64,000 nt of DNA from Arthrobacter nitroguajacolicus_D (GCF_031455195.1 NZ_JAVDSH010000001.1:744001-808000), one strand, 5' to 3'. Counted from the stretch's first letter, positions 27,770-36,282 are shown. Notes: generated from the sequence alone by a model not told the origin. Made by a program: numbers and translations.

Positions 27770-28510
27770 GTGACTGCGATGGATGGTAGGTCAGGTTCGG
27801 TAATCCCCCGCTTGTTGGAAGAAATCTCCTGGGAATCCGCGGTCGGATATCGACAGGGCGGACGAGGCCGGGAAAACGTGCTGAGCGCCGAGGTGCTTCT
27901 TGCGTTGGACCATCTACCCCGCCGAAGTTTTCTGGGAGCGGTCATCGATGCAGCCCATGGTGCCGATGTTGCGAGAAGTTTGCTATCCAAGACCATCGAG
28001 GCAGCCACGTTGGATTTCCTCCCTGGCGATCTCCCGCTAGCGCCTCCAGGAGTCCGCAGCCAAATAGACGTTCAACCGGATGCTCTTCTCACGACAGAAG
28101 ACACGTTTACATTGGTGGAAGCCAAACGCATTCGGAGAAGTGCTTTCCAGCCGCACCAAATTGCAAGAGAGTATGTGGCCACCCTCCTGCACGCGGGAAC
28201 CCGAACGCCAATGATCTTCCTGCTGGGCGTTGAACCTCCGGTTCACGTCAAAGGACGGGGACGGGTGAGCCTCGAAGAGGCCGTCGATGCAGAACTCACC
28301 AAGGTTTTGTCGCAGTGTGGCGACCACGGGCTCGATCACGACTGGATGCTCGATAAGGTTCCCGAGGTTTTCTGCTGGATTTCTTGGAAAGACTTCCATG
28401 AAGTTATCTGCAGACAGACGGCCGCGGTCTCAACATCGGATCCGTCTGTAGACGCCTCCATTCAACGACTCGCCGCTTCCATAAGTTCGGCAATTGACTG
28501 GCACTCCTAA
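27770..28510 (+). CDS. Stand-alone PD-(D/E)XK nuclease-like protein
   Basis: The protein has 246 residues. SQIDVQPDALL followed by FTLVEAKRIRRSAFQPHQIA gives the PD...ExK catalytic set (D104, E117, K119) with the usual helix after it. The family is otherwise unknown to me. No partner gene with the same orientation is adjacent, so it may act alone or with a distant partner. The GTG at 27770 has AAGGCGG upstream; an ATG at 27779 is also possible. A DNA-cutting defence role is inferred from motif and location. Confidence 0.65.
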   Translation: MTAMDGRSGSVIPRLLEEISWESAVGYRQGGRGRENVLSAEVLLALDHLPRRSFLGAVIDAAHGADVARSLLSKTIEAATLDFLPGDLPLAPPGVRSQIDVQPDALLTTEDTFTLVEAKRIRRSAFQPHQIAREYVATLLHAGTRTPMIFLLGVEPPVHVKGRGRVSLEEAVDAELTKVLSQCGDHGLDHDWMLDKVPEVFCWISWKDFHEVICRQTAAVSTSDPSVDASIQRLAASISSAIDWHS

Positions 28511-28957
28511 AGCCCGTTTGGGGCACCGGGGTCTAGCCGGGGCCCGTGCTGCTTACAGCGTCTTCGGGTGGTTGCTGACGGATTGAGTGTCTTTGTCACA
28601 GCTGAACCGAGTGACCGGCTGCCTAGCCTTCACACTCCACGCAGTACTCGCGGCCATCCTTTTCGCGTGCAAACCAGGTCAGCGAAGAAGTCCTCGAACT
28701 CGTCGCGCGAGAGCGTGCCACCAACTCCAACCTGTGCAAAATCGGGGACCGCACATACGCATGACCCACCTCACAAATAGCGCCGTTCACACCAGACAAC
28801 GCAGTGGGATGGGTGCTTACTACGTCGCGCTCAGCAAGCCGCGCGTCGAAACTCACCTCGCGGGATGACCCCGCCATGCGAGCCATTCGTGCACGACGAA
28901 GATAAGCCTGGACCCCGAGCCAGTGACAACATCACAAATCTCCACATTCTCGGCCGC
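28511..28957. other. Non-coding right boundary of the defence cargo
   Basis: This stretch separates the nuclease gene from the convergent NlpC/P60 gene. It contains repeat A copy 2. A minus-strand frame at 28623-28886 ends REKDGREYCVECEG and looks like the tail of a decayed gene. The plus strand at 28681-28766 reads VLELVARERATNSNLCKIG and then stops. A GC-rich imperfect hairpin at about 28525-28552 may end transcription of the nuclease gene. Confidence 0.5.
28728..28787. repeat. Repeat A, copy 2
   Basis: It shares 47 of 60 bases with 14458-14517, including the exact core ACCCACCTCACAAAT. It lies at the right edge of the defence cargo, while copy 1 lies in its middle directly beside leader repeat B. 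Confidence 0.7.
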
Positions 28958-30067
28958 CTATGACCCCAAGAGGTCGAAATAGGCGCTACCTGGATTCCAA
29001 TCAATTGGATGTAGCAGTGTCCCCGCCGACGGATTGAGCGCGCTATACATCATCCCGTCGCCCGCATAAATGCCCACGTGCCCCCAGTTGTATGGGCCCT
29101 GCGGGTTTTGAACCACAAGGTCTCCGACTTGTGGACTATCGGTCATTCGCCCGACCCGCCACTGTTCCACTCGCGGAAGTTCGATTCCAACCTGCCGATA
29201 GATCCACTGCACGAATCCCGAGCAATCCCAGGCCTTAAATGCCGTTCCACCCCAGACGTAAGCACCGCCCAAGCCTGCCCGGGTAACGCGCAAAATGTCC
29301 TGGCGGATCTGAGACAAGCCCTCGGCGGAGACCGGATATGGCCCGGCGCTTTCCGCCGGACTGCACATCGGGACTGTGGTGACGACCTGGAGCAGATCAA
29401 CGATGGCTGTAGCCTGTGATTCCCATCGAGCATAAAGCTCTGGAAACGCCGAAACCTGGACAGCTTGGGCTGCCTGGCCCTTGCTCATTCTGGACCAGCC
29501 TGGCACATCCAGCAAGCCTCGCGGACTGCCTTGATTCGGCCCAGATGGCCCTCCATAGAATGCCCGTGCGTTGTAAGAAAGATCCATCAGCTGTGCAACG
29601 GTTCCCCATCCAGCCGCCGGCCGCTGCTGTGCCGAACCTACTGAGTCGTGGTCATTCCCAACCCCGTCATGAGGAAACTGAAACGATGCAGGGACATTCG
29701 CGTTAGCCAGCATCCGGAGGGTCGACTCTTGGAGAGACATCATAATGGCGATCACCATCGCCTCCCGAGGAACGCCAAGCTGCTTCCCGACGGAAATATA
29801 CCCCTGTGCCACAGCAATCTGCCCCGCGGAGAGTCCAACGGCTTGACCATCCGGACGAGATCCACCGTTCTCGAGGACGCTTTGTGTGACAGCGCCGCTG
29901 CTTGAGACACACCCGACAGGTGATTCCGGCTTGTCACCCGTCAAGGCCAAAACGCCGGCGCCGAAGACAGCACTCAGGGCGAGCACGATGACGAGGGCGA
30001 CGGCGGTCGCAGCCCTTACCATCGTTCGGCGTCTGACTAGGGCCATCGCCAAAGCCGGATGCGGCAT
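28958..30067 (-). CDS. Membrane-anchored NlpC/P60 cell-wall hydrolase of the transfer system
   Basis: About 369 residues. A basic N terminus and one membrane segment (about 16-40) are followed by a helical region resembling the transglycosylase-like part of such proteins (MVIAIMMSLQESTL). The C-terminal NlpC/P60 domain has its Cys in WDCSGFVQW and its His in NWGHVGIYAG. It should open peptidoglycan to let the conjugation channel pass. The ATG at 30067 overlaps the stop of the upstream gene (TGATG), which settles the start; the frame itself is open to 30115. Confidence 0.85.
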   Translation of the reverse strand: MPHPALAMALVRRRTMVRAATAVALVIVLALSAVFGAGVLALTGDKPESPVGCVSSSGAVTQSVLENGGSRPDGQAVGLSAGQIAVAQGYISVGKQLGVPREAMVIAIMMSLQESTLRMLANANVPASFQFPHDGVGNDHDSVGSAQQRPAAGWGTVAQLMDLSYNARAFYGGPSGPNQGSPRGLLDVPGWSRMSKGQAAQAVQVSAFPELYARWESQATAIVDLLQVVTTVPMCSPAESAGPYPVSAEGLSQIRQDILRVTRAGLGGAYVWGGTAFKAWDCSGFVQWIYRQVGIELPRVEQWRVGRMTDSPQVGDLVVQNPQGPYNWGHVGIYAGDGMMYSALNPSAGTLLHPIDWNPGSAYFDLLGS

Positions 30068-30777
30068 CAGTAGACGATCCGGCTGGTCGAGGCATAGAAC
30101 CCGACCATTTGGCATCGGTCAGGCGGGGCGGTCGCTGCCGGCGGGCAATTAGCCATGACACTGACGGGCGCTGTGTATGAATTGGTGCTACTGACTGTCT
30201 GGTCAACGACCTTGAGCCGAACCGTGCAGACATGAAGCCCCACCCACGGAGCCGGGCGTTCGCGAACTTTTACGAGCTCGTCGTCGCATGCCATGGATTC
30301 GAACGTCGCTGCCCTGTAGGCACCTTGGCCCGCAAGCGAAGCGAAGGACCCTGCGTTTATGCCCGTTGCCTCAAACTCCTGGACCAGGACGGCCAACGGA
30401 TTTGATCCGTCAGGGAGGACGAACCACCAACCTCGAATTCGCGCGTACACATCCGAATAGGACGAACTTCGGGTGTCCCAGCTATAGATTGCCACGGCGG
30501 CCGCGGAAGCAAGCGCCCGATAGTCGGCCGTGACCGGCGGATTGGACGCCGGCACCTTGGCGAGCGGAGCAGACTTCGTTGGTTTCGCTATAGTAGTCGG
30601 GGAAATGCTCGGCAGATCCCGCGGCGTCGAAGACTCTGCCGACGGGACACCCGCCCCTTTCGTAGATGGGGACTCCCGCGGTGCCACCAGGACGAGAATG
30701 AGGGCGCCTAGGATGGCCGCCAGTGCTAGGCCGAACACCCACCGACGAGTTGTTCGCCTGCGCCAAAGGGATTCCAC
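30067..30777 (-). CDS. TcpC/VirB8-like membrane protein of the transfer system
   Basis: The protein has 236 residues: a basic N terminus, one membrane segment (about 13-33), a Ser-, Thr- and Pro-rich linker to about residue 80, then a compact extracytoplasmic domain with paired Cys. This shape and its place directly upstream of the NlpC/P60 gene fit TcpC/VirB8-type scaffold proteins. The GTG at 30777 has an AGGAGG 8 bases upstream. The family call is by topology and context. Confidence 0.6.
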   Translation of the reverse strand: MESLWRRRTTRRWVFGLALAAILGALILVLVAPRESPSTKGAGVPSAESSTPRDLPSISPTTIAKPTKSAPLAKVPASNPPVTADYRALASAAAVAIYSWDTRSSSYSDVYARIRGWWFVLPDGSNPLAVLVQEFEATGINAGSFASLAGQGAYRAATFESMACDDELVKVRERPAPWVGLHVCTVRLKVVDQTVSSTNSYTAPVSVMANCPPAATAPPDRCQMVGFYASTSRIVY

Positions 30778-30829
30778 GATGCTTGCCTCCTAGCCTGTTC
30801 ATGCTCAGCTCGCCAATGAGCAACGTGAC

Positions 30830-31717
30830 TCATACAGCCGAAGTCATGGAACTGCGGATGATTCGCCATGCCGTCTGATACAGACGACGAGCAGTGCCAA
30901 TTTGCACTGCCACATACCGATCAGTGACTTTGAACTTCTCGGCGACCGCGGCTATAGCAGCTTGTCGATCGACGCCGTGATGTTCGGGCAAAACGATCCC
31001 TTCGGCCACTCCCCGCAGCAGCGGACTCGGCAAACAAGCAACGGCGTGCCGGCACAGACCAGGCATGTCGTGCACAGCTTCTACATCCAACGCTTGGCTT
31101 ATCGTCTTTGCAGTCTGCCGAACCGCCGCGACTGCATTCCACCGGCGCCGGTCTTGCGGCGACGGAGGGGCATACCGTCGAGGCTCGCTAAGACTGCCCA
31201 CTGCCAGGCGCCAAACCGGAGTCGACACCGCGGCACGGGTCAGCCCGAGCACCATGTGTGCCCATTCTTGATCGATGATCTCCTCGGCATCCCCATAATC
31301 GCGGGACACGACCAGCACGGTTAGCCGCCGAAGTATCTCCGAACTCTCACCTTCCCCCGGATCAATAAGCAGCGGAAGCGTCTTGTGGCCGAGTTCCCTG
31401 CGGACGTGCGCGGCGCAGACATTCCCGGCGACTCCTTGCACCCACGCCTCGAACGGAACTCCAGGGACCTGCCGGTAGTTTCCGCGTGCCACCCCGTCCC
31501 AGACAGCCATCCTGATGTCTTGCAGGACATCGTCCACATCGCACGAGCGGCCGATCCGAGCCAAGTGCGAGATGACGTAGCGACGCACGCCTTCAACCGC
31601 TCCCATCATTTGGTCGACGGAAACTCGCAGGGTCGGTGTCACCGGACTCAGTAGCGAAGTATCCACCGGGGATGAGTTCTCTATTTCAGCGTTGCCCGCC
31701 AGGTGTTCCAGGCTCAT
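30830..31717 (-). CDS. Sigma-70-like factor of the element
   Basis: About 295 residues. CDVDDVLQDIRMAVWDGVAR and EAWVQGVAGNVCAAHVRRE look like sigma region 2 (core binding and -10 recognition). Near the C terminus AIAAVAEKFKVTDRYVAVQI resembles a region 4 helix-turn-helix. I chose the ATG at 31717, where GGTGAG lies upstream; a GTG at 31726 is possible. It is the first gene of the leftward block that includes the TcpC-like and NlpC/P60 genes. It may switch on transfer genes, which is inference. Confidence 0.65.
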   Translation of the reverse strand: MSLEHLAGNAEIENSSPVDTSLLSPVTPTLRVSVDQMMGAVEGVRRYVISHLARIGRSCDVDDVLQDIRMAVWDGVARGNYRQVPGVPFEAWVQGVAGNVCAAHVRRELGHKTLPLLIDPGEGESSEILRRLTVLVVSRDYGDAEEIIDQEWAHMVLGLTRAAVSTPVWRLAVGSLSEPRRYAPPSPQDRRRWNAVAAVRQTAKTISQALDVEAVHDMPGLCRHAVACLPSPLLRGVAEGIVLPEHHGVDRQAAIAAVAEKFKVTDRYVAVQIGTARRLYQTAWRIIRSSMTSAV

Positions 31718-31816
31718 GGCTCTCACCGCTTCGACTAACGGATTCGAATATCTTCAGCGTCACCAGACGGGGCGACACGACGTGGCAGTAACGATCCCGA
31801 CCACAACACAAGCTTC

Positions 31817-31843
31817 TTTAAATTATTGTCAAAGATAATTAAA
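31817..31843. promoter_or_regulatory. AT-rich imperfect inverted repeat between divergent regulator genes
   Basis: The sequence TTTAAATTAT...GATAATTAAA forms arms that pair with one bulged base. It lies in an unusually AT-rich island between the sigma-like gene (leftward) and the ArsR-type gene (rightward). It is a plausible operator for the ArsR-type regulator or a strong divergent promoter. Confidence 0.45.
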
Positions 31844-31899
31844 GTATCGTCAAGACCCAAGTTCTTACTTTTTGCATGTTGTTCAGTAAGAATGAAGCC

Positions 31900-32223
31900 A
31901 TGCCACGGATCACGCAGCCTCACGACGACGCCTGGTCGCCCGACGTTGAAGACGCTGTGGCGACGTTCGGGAACCGCTCACGGAATGAGATTCTGAGGTT
32001 CCTGACGGCAAACGGTCCAGCGTCCAGGGGGGACATCGTCGCTGCGGTCAGCGCCGGCGAACCCAGCGTCGCCAAACACCTCATAGCCCTTGAACAGGTC
32101 GGCGCCATTGAGGTCGATGTGGAGGCCGGACGGCGCCACGGCCGGTCTCCTCGCTACTCGGCGAATCCTGCCCGCATCAAGGAGTTGCTGGACGCCCATC
32201 TCCGGTATGTCTTGGAGGAGTAG
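31900..32223 (+). CDS. ArsR-type winged-helix regulator
   Basis: The protein has 107 residues. FGNRSRNEILRFLTANGPAS, then VSAGEPSVAKHLIALEQVGA, make a winged helix-turn-helix of the ArsR type, and the wing follows with GRSPRYSANP. No metal-binding Cys pair is present, so it is not a metal sensor. The ATG at 31900 was chosen over 31876. Its last 47 bases overlap the end of the convergent EspR-like gene. Confidence 0.75.
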   Translation: MPRITQPHDDAWSPDVEDAVATFGNRSRNEILRFLTANGPASRGDIVAAVSAGEPSVAKHLIALEQVGAIEVDVEAGRRHGRSPRYSANPARIKELLDAHLRYVLEE

Positions 32224-32683
32224 CCGCGGCACGCTCCCCGTTCGGGTGCAAGTCGATGTCTTTGTTCAGATACTCGGAGATTGCGCGAAGTGTCTCCGGC
32301 GAGACGTCCCCGAGCGTCCTAGCAGCGAATGACTTCACCCGGGCTGCCCTCAGAGACTTCACAAACTCCAACTGCGAGTCGATCCGTTCGGGAACGTCGC
32401 CTTCGACGCCGTTCAGCAAATAGGAGGGATTGACGTCGAACATCTCGCAGATAGCGGCGAGCAGCTGCGGATCACTGACGAGGCGTCCAGTCCCGTCCTT
32501 CATGTAAAACCATCTGGCCCTGGAGATCTTGACGCCCCGAGCCTGGAGGCCGGCTTCAACCTCCCTAAAAGTGACCGGTGATCCCCTCTCGGCCACAACG
32601 ACGTCGAGCAGCAGGTTTAGCCGACGGGCGAGGGTCGCCTGTGGTGACAACTCGCCGTTGCGGCTGGCGTCTTTTGCCGACAT
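32177..32683 (-). CDS. EspR-like DNA-binding regulator, copy 2
   Basis: About 168 residues. LARRLNLLLDVV, then SRARWFYMKDGTGRLVSDPQ, then LLAAICEMFDVNPSYLL follow the extended helix-turn-helix of the EspR family. LRAARVKSFAARTL recalls its C-terminal dimer region. I prefer the ATG at 32683 (AAAGGGTGG upstream); a TTG at 32698 is in frame. It is a clear paralogue of the gene at 34317-34775. It probably binds DNA as a dimer; the targets are unknown. Confidence 0.7.
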   Translation of the reverse strand: MSAKDASRNGELSPQATLARRLNLLLDVVVAERGSPVTFREVEAGLQARGVKISRARWFYMKDGTGRLVSDPQLLAAICEMFDVNPSYLLNGVEGDVPERIDSQLEFVKSLRAARVKSFAARTLGDVSPETLRAISEYLNKDIDLHPNGERAAATPPRHTGDGRPATP

Positions 32684-32818
32684 GTTCCACCCTTTCAACG
32701 GCCTCGTTTGATTTGAGATGCTGCCTCGTTGCCATCAGTATTCCGCGACCACCGAGACTAGACAATCAACTGCACGTTGAATCTTTTACACCACCTACAT
32801 GAGGCGTATCCTGATGCT

Positions 32819-32832
32819 GTAGACCCGTCTAC
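32819..32832. promoter_or_regulatory. Short palindrome before the second ArsR-type gene
   Basis: GTAGAC-CC-GTCTAC is a perfect 6-bp inverted repeat, 36 bases before the ATG at 32869 and upstream of the divergent EspR-like gene. It could be an operator for either regulator. Confidence 0.4.
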
Positions 32833-32868
32833 ACCCAGCATCCTCCACAATCCTGAGCCGTGGTTTGA

Positions 32869-33153
32869 ATGTCGACATCCATCTTGATGAACCGCACACG
32901 GAGCCAGATTCTTCGCTTCCTCATCAGAAGTGGGCCGTCGACCCCTGGCGTCTTGGCATCAGCGCTTCAAGCTTCTCGGACGACGGTTCGGCGTCATCTC
33001 CTCGTCCTTGAGGCGGCTGGTTACATTCAGGCTTTGGCCGACGAGCGTTACTCCGCTCAAGCCTCATTCGTCGAGTGTCAGCTCATTGACCTAGCGGCCC
33101 AGTACTCAGTGCAAATGCCTCCTACGACTGCGATCCCGCTTATTCAGGACTAG
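32869..33153 (+). CDS. Small ArsR/DeoR-type winged-helix regulator
   Basis: The protein has 94 residues. RTRSQILRFLIRSGPSTPGV, then SRTTVRRHLLVLEAAGYIQA, give a full winged helix-turn-helix. The rest is short, so it is near the lower size limit for such regulators. It converges on the alpha/beta hydrolase gene and overlaps its end by 14 bases. With the gene at 31900 it makes two ArsR-type regulators interleaved with two EspR-like ones. Confidence 0.65.
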   Translation: MSTSILMNRTRSQILRFLIRSGPSTPGVLASALQASRTTVRRHLLVLEAAGYIQALADERYSAQASFVECQLIDLAAQYSVQMPPTTAIPLIQD

Positions 33154-34339
33154 AGCCAGCCAGCGGGAGCCCGTAGAACCACTCCTCGACCGATCGCTCC
33201 CACTTTTCGGAGTCGACATTCCACTCCAGAGAGTGGCCCACAGATTCAAACTCCACCAATCTGACTAGGTCCGGCCTCAGACTGGCAGCTTTCCTGGATG
33301 CTTCGAAGGGCGTTGTGTCGTCTTTCTCTCCGTGGAGTACGAGGACCGGTTTGTCCAGTTCAGTTGCTCGCGCCAGCCAGTCCAGGGAATCGAGACAAAT
33401 CGGCTCAGCAAGGCCGGTCACCCACCGGAGGGGTTTGGACCGAAGAATAGTGAAGCCCAAGTGCACAAGTGGCCTAGGAAGTCCCGCCGTCTTGGCGTTC
33501 GCAGCCAGGGTCGTTCGCCAGTCGAAGACTGGCGCGTCGAGAACCATCCCGGCTATTCGTGACGAACCCTGTGACAGGGCCGCGGCTTGAAGGGCGATGG
33601 CAGCCCCGAGCGACCACCCAAAAAGGACGATACGTTCGGCGCCATTTGAGATGGCATAGTTGATGCCGGCCTCGACGTCGCGCCACTCGCCTTGGCCGAG
33701 GTTGTAGCGGCCATCGTGCGACGGCGGTGCGTCGCCGTCGTTGCGGAACGAGACTACCAGCGACCTCAGGCCCAGGCGTCTTGCGACCGGTATGCCGCGA
33801 AGTGTCCCGGCTCTTTTACCGCCCATGCCATGGATGTGGATGGCCCATCCGCCGGATACATTGACGCCAGCGGGCGGATCAAATCTCCACGCTGGGGCGA
33901 CACCGTTGGCGACTGGAATCTCAACGTCTTGGTACCGCAAACCAAGCTGCTCCGGTTTCGAGTAGACGTACCCACTCCAGATACCTGCCTTGGCTTGTTC
34001 AAGGTCCCCCGAGTCCACTCGCTCAACTACCCGGACTACTGAGTTTCGGTCAGGGTGGGAGCCAACGACCGGCCCGAGGCATGCGTGGCCCGTCCCCTGC
34101 TCAAACCACAGGCTGTATCGTCCAGGCGCTCTCGTTTGTGCCGTAGCGGGGAGTTCGATCTCTAGGGATCCGTCCCCGTTGGTGTGCAAAGCCCGAACTT
34201 CCAGACCTTCACGGCGGCTGTATTTTGGCACTACGACGTGACGAGCGAAGGATGCTGCACCGGAGACGCCTGCAAGCAAAGCCCCGGATGCAGCAAGAAC
34301 TCCAACCTTTAGAGCTCTACGACTCTTCGCTGTCGGCAT
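33140..34339 (-). CDS. Membrane-anchored alpha/beta hydrolase
   Basis: About 399 residues. One membrane segment lies near residues 10-35, then a long insert, then an alpha/beta-hydrolase fold. The nucleophile elbow is GWSLGAA. HIHGMGGKR is a possible oxyanion loop, LVLHGEKDDTTPF carries the acid, and SVGHSLEW carries the His. The substrate is unknown. The ATG at 34339 has AAGGGGGTGG upstream and lies inside the end of the espR-like gene, so it is the last gene of a coupled four-gene operon. Confidence 0.75.
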   Translation of the reverse strand: MPTAKSRRALKVGVLAASGALLAGVSGAASFARHVVVPKYSRREGLEVRALHTNGDGSLEIELPATAQTRAPGRYSLWFEQGTGHACLGPVVGSHPDRNSVVRVVERVDSGDLEQAKAGIWSGYVYSKPEQLGLRYQDVEIPVANGVAPAWRFDPPAGVNVSGGWAIHIHGMGGKRAGTLRGIPVARRLGLRSLVVSFRNDGDAPPSHDGRYNLGQGEWRDVEAGINYAISNGAERIVLFGWSLGAAIALQAAALSQGSSRIAGMVLDAPVFDWRTTLAANAKTAGLPRPLVHLGFTILRSKPLRWVTGLAEPICLDSLDWLARATELDKPVLVLHGEKDDTTPFEASRKAASLRPDLVRLVEFESVGHSLEWNVDSEKWERSVEEWFYGLPLAGSSPE

Positions 34340-34775
34340 CGTCCACCCCCTTGCCCCACTTGCGTTCGTCAATCACCTGGCGGAGCCTCACCAGGGTTTC
34401 CGAAGAAATCCCCTGCAACTGACGAGCGGCGAAGTTCCGCACACGTGACTCACGAAGGGTACGGAGAAGTTCCAGCTGAGTGTCTACAAGCTTTGGTATC
34501 TCCCCAGCATCGTCCAAGAGGTAATCACGGTCCACTCCAAAGAACTCTGCAAGATTCCGAAGCAGCACGGGATCGGTCGCCAACGAACTGTCCCCGCTGC
34601 GCATGTAGGCCCAGCGGGAGCGGGAAACCGGCGTTCCACGCTGACTCATATGCCGATTGATCTCGGGGTAGGTCAATGCCTCCGATCCCTCGGCCTCGTA
34701 GAGGTCAAGTAGGAGATTGAGTTTTCGTGCCAATCTGGTCTGTGGGGTCTCGGGGGAACTGGCATCATCCGTCAT
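34317..34775 (-). CDS. EspR-like DNA-binding regulator, copy 1
   Basis: The protein has 152 residues with the same plan as the gene at 32177: LARKLNLLLDLYEA, then RSRWAYMRSGDSSLATDPVL, then LAEFFGVDRDYLL, and a C-terminal LRESRVRNFAARQLQGISSE dimer-like region. Its ATG overlaps the DUF6545 stop (ATGA), and its 3' end overlaps the hydrolase start. Because the operon also encodes an ImmA-type peptidase, this regulator is a natural candidate for its cleavage target, as in IrrE/DdrO and ImmA/ImmR. That link is inferred. Confidence 0.75.
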   Translation of the reverse strand: MTDDASSPETPQTRLARKLNLLLDLYEAEGSEALTYPEINRHMSQRGTPVSRSRWAYMRSGDSSLATDPVLLRNLAEFFGVDRDYLLDDAGEIPKLVDTQLELLRTLRESRVRNFAARQLQGISSETLVRLRQVIDERKWGKGVDDADSEES

Positions 34776-35788
34776 ATCGCCTGCTCCCCCTTCCGTCGAC
34801 GAACTGGAACTTGGCGCACGATCGGCCCCGCCAGGTAGTTCTCAGCTGCGTTCAAGACATTGAGGTCGTGGATGTCCAAGGAGCTGCCTAAACCGGGCTC
34901 TACTAACAGTGCGTCCTGCACTTCAACAAGCATCCTATGGAGTCTTTGGGCCTGGTCCTGATGGCTGATCAGTTCGGTGTCTCGCACGAGTCGAACGTTT
35001 TGCCGTTTCTTTGTTGTGTTTTCCCAGATTTTCGTTAGGTCTCTAACCAGCTCCGCCTCAGTCGCGGACCGTTTACGGCGGAGAATTCGACGCGCCACGG
35101 GTGGGATGGCCAGACCTACGCACAGGAAAGTCATGGCGGCAACGACCGCCGCATCATAAATGGGCGAGACCGCACGCATAGCATCCAGGCGTCCTTGCAA
35201 ATGCAGAACATCCATGGCCAGCACAAGCAGCACAAGGAGAACGGCAAAACTACAACCAACCCCGATACTCGTAAATGCCATGCGGAAGTAGGGCCTCAAC
35301 ATGTCGCCGCGAAATCGGAAACAGGTAACACCCGTAACGCTGACCACGTAGCCGATGTAAACGAACTGGATCGATGAGTAGAGGGCAGCGGGCCACTGCC
35401 CACCGTAATCCACCATGAAACGAGTGGAACTGCCTTCGGTAACGACGGCGCTGAAGCTGGCTGCAAGGCCCACAATTACCGCGGCCAAGAGAACTAAGCC
35501 AGCAGTGTCTCGTTTCTCGACCTTCTCGTCCGGTTTAGCCGCCCGGATGATAGCTATCGAGAGAAAGTAGATGCCCACGACCATAGATATGTTGGACAAC
35601 AGGTCCACGAAGTTACGACCGCCCAGGACAGAATCAAAGCCCAAGTAGACCTGATCTATGTTGAGCGTCAGTGCGACTGCGATCGTGATGGCGGCCGTCA
35701 GCACGCTGTGATCGCGCCGTCTCCTGAACCCAGGCAACAGGCAAACGACGAGTAGCCAAATCATAGCTGCGGCGACTGTCTGGATCAT
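34772..35788 (-). CDS. DUF6545/MAB_1171c-like seven-helix membrane protein
   Basis: The protein has 338 residues. About seven membrane segments cover residues 1-240, followed by a soluble helical tail (LVRDLTKIWENTT, RLHRMLVEVQDALL). This layout matches DUF6545 or MAB_1171c-like proteins of actinobacteria, which commonly sit beside an ImmA/IrrE peptidase gene and an Xre gene. Function is unknown; it could be a membrane sensor that controls the peptidase. It overlaps both neighbours by ATGA, so it belongs to one coupled operon. Confidence 0.7.
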   Translation of the reverse strand: MIQTVAAAMIWLLVVCLLPGFRRRRDHSVLTAAITIAVALTLNIDQVYLGFDSVLGGRNFVDLLSNISMVVGIYFLSIAIIRAAKPDEKVEKRDTAGLVLLAAVIVGLAASFSAVVTEGSSTRFMVDYGGQWPAALYSSIQFVYIGYVVSVTGVTCFRFRGDMLRPYFRMAFTSIGVGCSFAVLLVLLVLAMDVLHLQGRLDAMRAVSPIYDAAVVAAMTFLCVGLAIPPVARRILRRKRSATEAELVRDLTKIWENTTKKRQNVRLVRDTELISHQDQAQRLHRMLVEVQDALLVEPGLGSSLDIHDLNVLNAAENYLAGPIVRQVPVRRRKGEQAI

Positions 35789-36282
35789 TCGAAGACCTTC
35801 TCGAACGATCGCGGCTCCCTGGCACTGTTTCGGATTGCTGCAGCGAAGAGATCTGCCAGCGATTCCGCAGCGGCTTCCAAGTCGTCAGTGAAGCTGCTTC
35901 TGGCCAACACACGAGATACCAGACCCGCCGGAAGGTTCGGGAAGAGGACCCCTATGTAGTCGGCCGGCACGACAAGTTCGTCATGCCTCAAGACCATGTG
36001 CCCTAGTTCGTGCAGGACGAACTGTTGTCGATGAAGTCCAGAAGGGCTGATTGCGTGCAAGATAATCTCAACGTCTTCGGTGGAGAGCCACAGGCCGCAA
36101 ATCGACCCACCATTCAGAGCCCCGGCAGGTTCGATCTGTATTGGACGATGCCGAAGACGCTCGACGACTTCGACGAGGCTATCTAGGTTCAAATGAGTAG
36201 GAAGCGTCAGAGAATCGAAGGCACTCACTGCGCGTTCGGCAGGCGATTGTCCTGTGGGATATGTGTTGTTGTTCATGTGCAT
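35785..36282 (-). CDS. ImmA/IrrE-type zinc metallopeptidase
   Basis: The protein has 165 residues. VLHELGHMVLRHDE contains the HExxH motif (H91, E92, H95), and DLEAAAESLADLFA provides the downstream acidic helix. Known members (ImmA, IrrE/PprI) cut an Xre-type repressor after a stress signal. It is the first gene of the operon immA - DUF6545 - espR-like - hydrolase and ends in ATGA with the next gene. A perfect 20-bp palindrome lies about 90 bases upstream. ATG at 36282 or 36276 may serve as the start. Confidence 0.8.
   Translation of the reverse strand: MHMNNNTYPTGQSPAERAVSAFDSLTLPTHLNLDSLVEVVERLRHRPIQIEPAGALNGGSICGLWLSTEDVEIILHAISPSGLHRQQFVLHELGHMVLRHDELVVPADYIGVLFPNLPAGLVSRVLARSSFTDDLEAAAESLADLFAAAIRNSAREPRSFEKVFE

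Noticed and set aside
28623..28886. Minus-strand 87-residue frame ending CVECEG as an intact gene
   Set aside because: The end looks coding, but the front consists of repeat A and a second frame is needed to extend it. I treat it as a decayed tail.
31735..31923. 62-residue minus-strand frame across the divergent promoter region
   Set aside because: It covers the AT-rich regulatory island, overlaps the ArsR start, and has no ribosome-binding site.
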